A stretch of DNA of 50,912 bases from Prolixibacteraceae bacterium. GTDB taxonomy: Bacteria; Bacteroidota; Bacteroidia; Bacteroidales; Prolixibacteraceae. The notes under the pieces are model-generated. The model ran no database searches, was not told the origin of the DNA, and worked only from the letters and a program-made list of their open reading frames with translations. The translations under genes were made by a program, and so were the position numbers. Each line of letters starts with the position of its first letter. Position 1 is the stretch's first letter. The stretch spans positions 1 through 50,912 of the forward strand of contig JAIBEZ010000081.1 in assembly GCA_019459485.1 (NCBI GenBank), in the 5' to 3' direction. Positions 8,664 to 16,706 of the stretch are shown here, one piece after another.

Positions 8664-11090
8664 TCAAAGACTTATGGTAATCTGGTAATCAACTCCCTGC
8701 CCTGGTTTGCTGAACATGGATATTTTTCCTCCGATGGTTTGGATGCGGTTTTGAAGGTTAAACAAACCCAGTCCTTTCTTTCTGGCGAGCGTTTCTTCAA
8801 GGTTAAAGCCGATGCCATCGTCGCGGTAATGCAGCAGTAGTTGGCTGTCTGCATCGTTTATCAGTATCGAAATGTTACTTGCTTTGGAGTGTTTTATCGA
8901 ATTGTTGATACATTCGATGGTGGCCCGGTAAATGGCGGCTTCAATTTCATCTTTCAGGCGACGATTCAGGTCACTTTCAAAATCAATCCTGATGTTTGAA
9001 GACTGTTCAACTTTTCCGGCGAAACTCTGAATCGCTGAACTTAATCCGTGATTTGTAAGCAAATGCGGACTGAGCTTGTTCGATATTTCCTTCACTGTTG
9101 TAAGTGCATCTTCAATAATGCCTTCGGCCTGATGGATAATTTCCTCGCGCCGTGCGTTGGTATTTGGCCGTTCCGACCATTGCAGGTATAGTTTAATGGT
9201 CGATAGCAATGGGCCCAAACCATCGTGAAGTTCTTTCGAGAAGTATGCCCTTTCTTTTTCTTCGGTCTTAATAATGGCTTTGACAATGTTTTTCTGAAGT
9301 TCCCTTTTATCAGTAATATCGTGAACAACACCGTAAATCACATTTTCGCCGGCGATGTAGTTCATCAGAAACTCTACTGAAATTATTGAAAGATCTTTCC
9401 TGAAACATTCTATTTCGATATTGTGAATACTGTCAATTGATACTTTGACTTTGTGAAAAATTTCCATTTCGTCCAAATAATCGGGCACAACCAGTTGGGT
9501 AAGCTTCATCCCGATTATTTCGTTGTCACCGTATCCAAAGATGTTGGCCATCGCTTTATTGACATACTCAAAACACCCCTCTTTGCAGATAAATACCCCA
9601 TCAGTTATGTTTTCCGAAATCAGCTTGTATTTCTGATTGTTTGTTTTCAGCAGTTGTTCTATATTTTTTCGTTCGGTAATGTCCCTGTTGCTCCCTCTGG
9701 TTCCGATTAAATTTCCTTTTTTATCAAATATCGACTGGCATACATGTCCGATCCATCTGACGGATCCATCTGTTCTGACAATACGGTAATTTATTTCGTG
9801 GTTTCCGTCATGACCCTTGCTTTCCTTTTGTTTGTGACATTTAAAATGTTTTAAATCTTCCGGGTGTATAATCTCATGAAGCAATCGGGGATTTTGTGTG
9901 AAATCAGACACCGTGTATCCGGTTATCCTTTCACAGGAAGGCGAGCAGTAAAGGAAATCCCCATTTTGGTCGGTCCAGTATTCCCAACCATAAGTATGGT
10001 CGGCAACTGTACGGTATTTTTCTTCGGCTTCCTGAAGGAAAGCGTTGGCTATTACCAATTCATTGGTTCGGTCATTTACCCGGCGTTCGAGTTCCTGATT
10101 CAATTTTGTAAGTTCGCCTTCAGTCCATTTGCGAGCGGTAATATCCCGCATAAATGCGATAAACTGTCCGCCATCAATGGGTTGGTATTGCAGACTTACT
10201 TCAACATCTAAAATACTACCATCTTTTCTCCGGTGTTGTGTTTCAAAACGGTCTTCTCCCTTTTCCATAATTTTTCGCAGGAGGTTACTGGTAAAATCTT
10301 CTGTTTCGGCAACCATCAGTTCTGAAATTCGCTTGTGTAAAAGTTTCTTTTTTGAGTAGCCGGTCATCTGGCAATAGGTGTCGTTTACTTCAAGTATATA
10401 TCCATCAATATTCAACATCGCAAATCCATCCATTGCCGTGTTTAAAATAGACTGACGGCGTTCCTCTGCTCTTACCAGATCGGTAATGTCGTTCACACTG
10501 ATAATGGCACTTTTCACTTCTCCCGATTTAATAACCGGCGAAATGTTGGATTGATACCATTTCATTTCACTGTTTTCACCAAGTCCACGCGATTGAAAAG
10601 TTTGGGACAAGCCTTTGCTAAATGCAAGGTTCAACGCCTTGTTTATTTCATCATAATCGCTCAATGGACTTAATTCAGAAACATTTCTACCTATCACTTC
10701 ATCCAGACGGTAGCCAGAAGTGGTACTGTTCATGAATAAAATTTGCCCCTGACGATTTACTTCTATTATGAGGTTGGGAGCATTCTCAGTAATATTCCTG
10801 AGCCTTTCTTCGCTCTCCCGCAGTGCAATTTCAGCGCGTTTCTGCCCTGAGCTATCATACAGGTCTGCATGTTGTTTCTGCACAAGTTCCGTTTCCCTCG
10901 CTAACGCTGCCTTGAGCTCCTCATTCTGCATCTCAAGCTCGATATGATACATATTGAGTTCGTGTAAAAGTCGTCGAATATCGCCTTCAGAAAACTCAGT
11001 ATTCGTTGGTTCGATTTTATTTTTCAGAAATTTTTCTGCCTTTTGCCGAAGTATGTCCAAATCGGCAGTGGGTTTACAGTCTTTTTCCAT
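8664..11090 (-). CDS. Soluble multi-PAS sensor histidine kinase
   Basis: An 808-residue kinase with no signal peptide or membrane segment, so a cytoplasmic sensor. An N-terminal coiled coil (about 25-95) is followed by four PAS domains (about 97-210, 212-325, 355-480, 483-595). The first two are joined closely, the third follows a second coiled coil, and PAC-like ends (VNDITD, MRDITAR, SNRDITERK, VHDITDKR) are visible. The HisKA_3 dimerisation domain carries the phosphoacceptor in SKELHDGLG near residue 616. The HATPase domain has the N box NNSIKH, DDGIGF and GLGLFNLQNRI. This kinase class pairs with LuxR/NarL regulators, and such a regulator (7513-8181) lies next downstream. PAS ligands cannot be predicted. 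The start is ATG 11088-11090, with divergent transcription towards the gene at 11307. Confidence 0.94.
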   Translation of the reverse strand: MEKDCKPTADLDILRQKAEKFLKNKIEPTNTEFSEGDIRRLLHELNMYHIELEMQNEELKAALARETELVQKQHADLYDSSGQKRAEIALRESEERLRNITENAPNLIIEVNRQGQILFMNSTTSGYRLDEVIGRNVSELSPLSDYDEINKALNLAFSKGLSQTFQSRGLGENSEMKWYQSNISPVIKSGEVKSAIISVNDITDLVRAEERRQSILNTAMDGFAMLNIDGYILEVNDTYCQMTGYSKKKLLHKRISELMVAETEDFTSNLLRKIMEKGEDRFETQHRRKDGSILDVEVSLQYQPIDGGQFIAFMRDITARKWTEGELTKLNQELERRVNDRTNELVIANAFLQEAEEKYRTVADHTYGWEYWTDQNGDFLYCSPSCERITGYTVSDFTQNPRLLHEIIHPEDLKHFKCHKQKESKGHDGNHEINYRIVRTDGSVRWIGHVCQSIFDKKGNLIGTRGSNRDITERKNIEQLLKTNNQKYKLISENITDGVFICKEGCFEYVNKAMANIFGYGDNEIIGMKLTQLVVPDYLDEMEIFHKVKVSIDSIHNIEIECFRKDLSIISVEFLMNYIAGENVIYGVVHDITDKRELQKNIVKAIIKTEEKERAYFSKELHDGLGPLLSTIKLYLQWSERPNTNARREEIIHQAEGIIEDALTTVKEISNKLSPHLLTNHGLSSAIQSFAGKVEQSSNIRIDFESDLNRRLKDEIEAAIYRATIECINNSIKHSKASNISILINDADSQLLLHYRDDGIGFNLEETLARKKGLGLFNLQNRIQTIGGKISMFSKPGQGVDYQITISL

Positions 11091-11198
11091 ATTGAAATTC
11101 AGGCTTGGGAATAAAAAGGAAATTTACAAAATTCAATTCAATAACACACCAACTGAAGTGTTTCCCATTTGGGAGCAGGCAATATTTTTAATAGTTTT

Positions 11199-11206
11199 TA
11201 GTTTTG
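11199..11206 (+). promoter_or_regulatory. Possible Bacteroidota -7 promoter element
   Basis: TAGTTTTG matches the TAnnTTTG consensus about 100 bp before the gene at 11307. I do not see a -33 TTG at the usual 19-base spacing, so this is a weak candidate. Confidence 0.3.
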
Positions 11207-11306
11207 TTTAAAATGTTGATATTTGCCGGACAAACTTCAAGCCTAGCTGAACTGGCTTATTTTTAATTAAAATAAACCAGCTTTCCGAAAAGCGTAATAC
11301 AGATTC

Positions 11307-12788
11307 ATGAAGAAGGGGATAAGAAGAAAACGAATAGTAATGTTTTTGGCATTGGTGCCATTAATGGTAACAATGGTGAAAGCTCAGTCCAGTCTGGCAT
11401 TTTACCCTTTTGAGAATCAATTTAATTCATCCAATTACAACCCGGCTTTTTTAACTTCGCCACACAAATTTACTTTCAGTATTGTACCGTTGGGAGGAAC
11501 TACCATAGGTTACAATAACCAGGCTTTAATCAAGGATTTGTTTACCGAAGTGCTGTCGGGGCGGAATCCTGATGATGACTATTACATGAATGCCCTTGAA
11601 AGTATGGCCGATAAGCCGATGTTCAACCAGAATATTGAAAGCGCCATGCTAAACTTTACTTACCGCTCGAAGCTTGGGTTTTTTAATTTCAGGATAAAGG
11701 ACGTTCAGACTTTCTCGGCATCTGCAAAAGGCGACCTCACTAAGTTTATTATAAAGGAGGAAAGTCAGAGTGTTGCAATTGATGAAATCCAGTATTTGCC
11801 TACTCAGGTAATCCATTACAGGGAATATAGCCTTGGGTATTCGTACAAGTCGCCAATGAACAGGTTTTCAGCAGGAATCCGTGCAAAATTATATTTTGGG
11901 AAGGCGGCAATGTATTCATCGCTATCAGGAGCAATTAATAAAGAAGGCTCGGATTATGTGTTTAATACAGAGGGAGCGATTAGTATGTCATTTCCTGAAG
12001 CTAAAGAACAATCTGGTACGGAAACTCCCGACTTTACAAAAGTTGAAGGATCGAAAATACTTGACTATTTGCTGAATACCGGCAATCCGGGCATGGGCGT
12101 TGACCTTGGTCTCAAATACCGTTTTACTCCCGACCTGTCGGTTTCGGTGAGTGCAATCGACATTGGAAAAATAACCTGGAAAAACAACCTGAATTTGAAG
12201 CATTTTGATCCATACATTCTTCCTGGTGAAAGTTATTTTCTTCCGGAGGAGGGTTCTGTTAAGATTGTCAAAAAGGATGGTTTTAAATATTCCAAAGAAC
12301 TTCCCACCTATCTGAATGAAGACTCGATTCCGCTCTCTTTTTCGAGGCAAATGCCTTTATCCATTTATGCAAGTATAAAATACAGGGTTAATCCAAAACT
12401 CACAATCAGTTTGACTGACAGGTTTATGGCAGTTAAGAATTTGAATTACAACAGTATTTCTGTTGCTGCCACCATCGATGTCAACAAAAAACTTTCAATA
12501 AATACAGGTTATTCCATCATCGGAGACTCCTATTTTAACCTTCCTTTTGCAGTACTGCTAAAAAAGGATTTTGGCCAGATGTATTTTGGAACCGATAATA
12601 TTGCGTCATTCCTTCTACCGTCAATTTCTGATTTTGCAAGTTTTTCTTTTGGAACTTGTTTTTACCTTTTTAAAAACAGAGACACGAAGAATGACTTATC
12701 CTCTGATGAATACCCATTTTATAAATCAAGAAAAATAAAAAAGAGCCGCAAAAGCGGGCTGATTGAAAGAACTTACCCGGATAACTAA
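11307..12788 (+). CDS. Predicted outer-membrane protein, DUF5723-like (first of a tandem pair)
   Basis: This 493-residue protein has a signal peptide (about 1-26, cleavage near VKAQS). It then shows alternating aromatic/polar strands typical of an outer-membrane beta-barrel. The start FNSSNYNPAFLTS, with a conserved NPAF, resembles DUF5723 proteins of Bacteroidota; assignment is from memory of that pattern, not a search. The next gene is a clear paralogue along its whole length: shared NPAFLTS, the phrase IHYREYSLG, and GTCFYLF near the end. The C-terminus is basic (KSRKIKKSRKSG), as in the paralogue. Function is unknown. A role in the envelope beside rpoN is context only. Confidence 0.75.
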   Translation: MKKGIRRKRIVMFLALVPLMVTMVKAQSSLAFYPFENQFNSSNYNPAFLTSPHKFTFSIVPLGGTTIGYNNQALIKDLFTEVLSGRNPDDDYYMNALESMADKPMFNQNIESAMLNFTYRSKLGFFNFRIKDVQTFSASAKGDLTKFIIKEESQSVAIDEIQYLPTQVIHYREYSLGYSYKSPMNRFSAGIRAKLYFGKAAMYSSLSGAINKEGSDYVFNTEGAISMSFPEAKEQSGTETPDFTKVEGSKILDYLLNTGNPGMGVDLGLKYRFTPDLSVSVSAIDIGKITWKNNLNLKHFDPYILPGESYFLPEEGSVKIVKKDGFKYSKELPTYLNEDSIPLSFSRQMPLSIYASIKYRVNPKLTISLTDRFMAVKNLNYNSISVAATIDVNKKLSINTGYSIIGDSYFNLPFAVLLKKDFGQMYFGTDNIASFLLPSISDFASFSFGTCFYLFKNRDTKNDLSSDEYPFYKSRKIKKSRKSGLIERTYPDN

Positions 12789-12906
12789 TTTCAATCAAAA
12801 TTAAATAAGCAAAAATTCATGCTGTTTATCTGTCTGAAATAACCTAAATTAGTCTCACAGTTTTTATCGCAAAGCAAGTCAGCATTCAATTCGACTATTC
12901 AGATCC

Positions 12907-14355
12907 ATGATGCCGGTGAGGAGAATTAAACAGATAGTGGTTTTACTGACATTGATGTTGGTTTTTTCTATTTTGGGCTATGCTCAGTCGAACCTGGTTT
13001 TTTACAACGAGGATGAACAGTTTAACGCTTCAAATTTTAATCCTGCATTTTTAACTTCCCAGAAAAAATTCACTTTCAGTATTTTCCCTTTGGCAGGTAT
13101 GACTTTTGGATTCAACAATCAGGAAGTGATAAAAGATGTGATGACCCAGTTTCTTGAGGGCGATCAAACCAATGAAGAGTTCAAAGGTGTTTTCAACAGT
13201 CTGATTGATCAGAACTTATTTTTCCTGAATTATGAAACCAACCTGTTCAAATTTGGATATAATTCAGATTTTGGTTCTTTTGACTTTCGAATAAGAGAGA
13301 ACGTACTTTTGATGACAGACTTTAAGGGTGATCTTTCTGATTTTTTAACCAGCCCCACGTTTCAGAGCATTGCAATTGACAAACCGCAACTTTTTGGTGC
13401 AGAGGCGATACATTACCGCGAATACAGTTTGGGATTTGCCAAAGAGATTGTAAAAGATAAGTTGTCGGTTGGCGGACGCGCAAAAATCTATTTTGGAAAG
13501 TCAATCCTTTTTTCAGAAGTATCAGGAAAGATCGTTGAGCGGTCCGACACTTTTTTCACTCAGATTGCCGGGCCAATGCGGTTGTCCATTCCGGCAAATC
13601 CTGATCTCGACAATGGAATCCTCATAGACCTGAACATGGCGAAAGATTTTGACATAGGCAATTATATCACCAATGCCGGGAATGTCGGAGTGGGGATTGA
13701 CCTCGGATTTAATTATGAAATTACTCCTGAAATTGAATTTTCTGCAAGCGTGATTGATCTTGGAAGAATCAATTGGAACAAAAATATCAATACATTACTT
13801 TTTAATGATGAATATCCATTTCCAACTGGAAATATTGATATTGAAGCAGATGAGAATGGAGTTCCTGTCCTCTCAAAAAATTTTGACAGACCACTCGCCG
13901 ACACGATGGCTTTCAGTTTACGGATTGATGAAACTTCTTTTTCCACCACATTGCCAACAACCTACTATGCCGGAGTAAAATACCAGGTGAACCCAAAACT
14001 TAATCTCGGTGTCGTCGACCGATTTTCAAGAGCCAAAGGCTTGAATTTCAATAGTTTTTCTCTGACAGCGCATTACAAGGCAACCGATAAACTTTCAATC
14101 ATCACGGGCTATTCAATTATTGGAAATTCATTCAGTAACATTCCAATTGCCATTCTTTACAAACGGGAAGGAGGCCAGACATACCTTGGAACCGATAATG
14201 TCCTTTCATTTCTGACAAAAAGTTCCGAATTTTCAGGAATATCATTTGGTACCTGCTTTTACCTTTTCAGAGGGAAGAAGGAAAAATACCAGGATCCGTC
14301 GGAATATTTACCTTTCTACAAACGCAAGAAGTCTAAACTATTCAGTAAAATATAG
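12907..14355 (+). CDS. Predicted outer-membrane protein, DUF5723-like (second of a tandem pair)
   Basis: At 482 residues it is paralogous to the preceding gene (118 bp upstream). A signal peptide covers about 1-27 (cleavage near GYAQS). Shared landmarks are FNASNFNPAFLTS, IHYREYSLGF, the INWNKN strand and GTDNVLSF, followed by GTCFYLF. The two have diverged widely in loop regions, so the duplication is not recent. The start could be either of two adjacent ATGs at 12907 and 12910. An outer-membrane barrel is predicted from composition and signal peptide. No catalytic or binding motif was found. Confidence 0.73.
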   Translation: MMPVRRIKQIVVLLTLMLVFSILGYAQSNLVFYNEDEQFNASNFNPAFLTSQKKFTFSIFPLAGMTFGFNNQEVIKDVMTQFLEGDQTNEEFKGVFNSLIDQNLFFLNYETNLFKFGYNSDFGSFDFRIRENVLLMTDFKGDLSDFLTSPTFQSIAIDKPQLFGAEAIHYREYSLGFAKEIVKDKLSVGGRAKIYFGKSILFSEVSGKIVERSDTFFTQIAGPMRLSIPANPDLDNGILIDLNMAKDFDIGNYITNAGNVGVGIDLGFNYEITPEIEFSASVIDLGRINWNKNINTLLFNDEYPFPTGNIDIEADENGVPVLSKNFDRPLADTMAFSLRIDETSFSTTLPTTYYAGVKYQVNPKLNLGVVDRFSRAKGLNFNSFSLTAHYKATDKLSIITGYSIIGNSFSNIPIAILYKREGGQTYLGTDNVLSFLTKSSEFSGISFGTCFYLFRGKKEKYQDPSEYLPFYKRKKSKLFSKI

Positions 14356-14466
14356 TTTGGTTACAGGATTGACAGTTTTCATTTCTGAACTTTTCAGAGT
14401 ACATCCGGATTTACCGACGTTTTCCTCTTTTTGGGAACAGAAGTTACATGGTTCAATTAAAAATCT

Positions 14467-14474
14467 TATTTTTG
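14467..14474 (+). promoter_or_regulatory. Possible -7 promoter element for rpoN
   Basis: TATTTTTG fits TAnnTTTG, 18 bp before the rpoN start. A -33 TTG at ideal spacing is absent, so confidence is modest. It would give rpoN a promoter separate from the outer-membrane pair. Confidence 0.35.
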
Positions 14475-14491
14475 GGGAAAGTTGAATCAGA

Positions 14492-15934
14492 ATGGCAGAC
14501 CAAAGACTCAGTTTACAGCAAAGGTTACTACAAAAACTTTCTCCGCAACAGATACAGGTTATCAAGTTGCTTGAGATTCCTGCGATTCAACTCGAACAGC
14601 GGATAAAAAGCGAATTGGAGGAAAATCCAATTCTGGAGATGACGGAAGAAAGCGAAGATGACGAAAAATTTGAGGAATCGGATGATTCTTCCTCGGACGA
14701 ATTTTCGCTCGAAGATTACCTGAACGACGAAGACATACCAAGCTACCGTTTAGCAGCCAACAATTACTCCAAAGATGATAAGCTGATTGATATGCCTTAT
14801 TCTTCGGGCATCAGCTTTCACGATTCGCTGATCGAACAGCTCGGACTTGCCAATCTGAACGACGAAGAACAGTTGATTGCCGAATACATTATCGGAAATA
14901 TTGATGAGGATGGCTATTTACGCCGCGATTTGCTTTCAATTTCCGACGACCTCGCTTTTCACCTCAACATGGAGGTAAAACTTGAAGATCTGGAACGCTA
15001 CCTCAAACTCATTCAGGATTTTGACCCGCCGGGCATCGGGGCACGCGACCTTCAGGAATGTTTGCTGTTGCAGATACTCCGGAAAAAAGACAAAGATTCC
15101 ACCAGTATGGCAGCAAAAATACTTCAGGAAACATTTGAAGAATTTACAAAGAAACATTACGACAAGATTATCCGGAAATTTGAAATTACGGAAGCTGATC
15201 TCAAGGATGCCATTGATGAGATTCTGAAACTGAATCCAAAACCGGGAAGTTCATACAGCAATCCGATGAGTAAATCGAACCAGGTAATTGTTCCTGATTT
15301 TTTGCTCGATAACCTTGAAGGCGAACTCCATCTGAGCCTGAACCAGAAAAATGTTCCTGATTTGCACCTGAATGGCACCTACCTCGATCTGATGAAAACC
15401 TATTCGGGGAACAAGAACGCAGCTTCCAAAGAACAGAAAGATGCCATGCTATTCATGAAACAAAAGCTCGATTCGGCAAAGTGGTTTATTGACGCAATCA
15501 AACAGCGACATCAAACTTTACAGGTTACAATGACCGAAATCGTCAAATTCCAGAAAGAATTTTTTCAGGATGGCGACGAAACCAAGTTGCGGCCGATGAT
15601 CCTGAAAGACATTGCAGATATTACCGGGCTGGATATTTCAACCATTTCGCGCGTTTCGAACAGCAAGTACATTCAAACACATTTCGGAATTTACCCGCTC
15701 AAATATTTCTTTTCTGAAGGAATGCAAAAGGATACCGGCGAAGAAGTTTCGACCCGCGAAATCAAGAAAATACTGGAAGAATGTATTGACAATGAAGACA
15801 AGCGCCATCCGGTAACAGATGAAAAACTGGCGCTCATACTGAAAGAAAAATCGTACGTTGTGGCAAGGCGTACTGTTGCCAAATACCGTGAACAACTTGG
15901 AATTCCTGTTGCCCGAATGCGAAAAGAACTTTAG
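14492..15934 (+). CDS. rpoN: RNA polymerase sigma-54 factor
   Basis: This 480-residue protein is of typical sigma-54 length. Region I (about 1-50) is glutamine- and leucine-rich (LSLQQRLLQKLSPQQ, EENPILEM) and binds activators. An acidic region II follows (about 51-80). Core-binding and DNA-binding regions follow, with the helix-turn-helix around DISTISRVSNSKYIQTHFG and the signature RpoN box ARRTVAKYREQ near the C-terminus, which reads the -24 element. Sigma-54 needs AAA+ enhancer-binding activators; none is encoded in this window. It is preceded by two outer-membrane genes and followed by a PAP2-like gene on the same strand. The start ATG at 14492 gives the expected N-terminus. Confidence 0.97.
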   Translation: MADQRLSLQQRLLQKLSPQQIQVIKLLEIPAIQLEQRIKSELEENPILEMTEESEDDEKFEESDDSSSDEFSLEDYLNDEDIPSYRLAANNYSKDDKLIDMPYSSGISFHDSLIEQLGLANLNDEEQLIAEYIIGNIDEDGYLRRDLLSISDDLAFHLNMEVKLEDLERYLKLIQDFDPPGIGARDLQECLLLQILRKKDKDSTSMAAKILQETFEEFTKKHYDKIIRKFEITEADLKDAIDEILKLNPKPGSSYSNPMSKSNQVIVPDFLLDNLEGELHLSLNQKNVPDLHLNGTYLDLMKTYSGNKNAASKEQKDAMLFMKQKLDSAKWFIDAIKQRHQTLQVTMTEIVKFQKEFFQDGDETKLRPMILKDIADITGLDISTISRVSNSKYIQTHFGIYPLKYFFSEGMQKDTGEEVSTREIKKILEECIDNEDKRHPVTDEKLALILKEKSYVVARRTVAKYREQLGIPVARMRKEL

Positions 15935-16085
15935 ATTAACGATGAACGAAGGATGATTAACGAATAACGCAGGAAAATCAGCCAAATCATCCAATCGAAA
16001 ATCGAATTATGAATTCATCAAATGACCGAGTGAAACAAATCTTTCAATCAAAAATCGTTGATCGTTGATCGTTAATCGAGAAAAA

Positions 16086-16706
16086 ATGTCGAACAATAAG
16101 ATATTAACTACTTCAGCTCAGGTAACATCCATCATCTTTCACCCGTTGCTGATCCCATCATTTGGATTCGTGCTGCTTTTAAATTCCGATTTTTACTTTG
16201 CACTTTTGCCCTGGAGCGTGAAGAAATTTATGCTGTTAACGGTGTTCCTTTCAACTTGTATCTTACCAGCGCTGAGCATACTTATTCTTTCCATGAGTCC
16301 AAAATTCGATCTGAACATGGAAAAAAGTACCGATCGGATTTTGCCAATGTTACTTAGTTCCTTTTTTTATTACCTCGGATATCTGATACTTGAACAGTTA
16401 CCGGTTTTTCCTATTTATAACCTCTTCATGATTGCCGCCATTCTGGTTCAAATAGCACTTATAATTGTATCCCTGAAATGGAAAATCAGCGCTCATTCTG
16501 CAGCTATTGGCGGTTTGATTGGCGGGGTTAGCGCCTTGTCGTTCCGGCTTCAGGAAAATCCGGTGTTGATTTTATCATTGCTGATACTCGTTGCCGGACT
16601 GGTTGCGACTTCGCGCCTGATCCTTTTAAAGCACAACAGTTCACAGGTTTACGCCGGATTTATGCTCGGATTTCTTACCATCGGACTCATCGTCATGTTT
16701 ATCTAA
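16086..16706 (+). CDS. PAP2-like integral membrane protein
   Basis: 206 residues from ATG 16086; a TTG at 16065 would add seven unlikely residues from a spacer full of GATCGTT repeats. About six hydrophobic segments fill the protein. The segment KISAHSAAIGG, and later SRLILLKHNSSQVYAG, fall where PAP2 phosphatases carry their SGH and SRxxxxxH motifs. The first motif reads SAHS and the aspartate after the second histidine is absent, so activity is uncertain. It could act on lipid phosphates or be a non-enzymatic relative. Its stop overlaps the stop of the convergent M3 peptidase gene by four bases. Confidence 0.65.
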   Translation: MSNNKILTTSAQVTSIIFHPLLIPSFGFVLLLNSDFYFALLPWSVKKFMLLTVFLSTCILPALSILILSMSPKFDLNMEKSTDRILPMLLSSFFYYLGYLILEQLPVFPIYNLFMIAAILVQIALIIVSLKWKISAHSAAIGGLIGGVSALSFRLQENPVLILSLLILVAGLVATSRLILLKHNSSQVYAGFMLGFLTIGLIVMFI

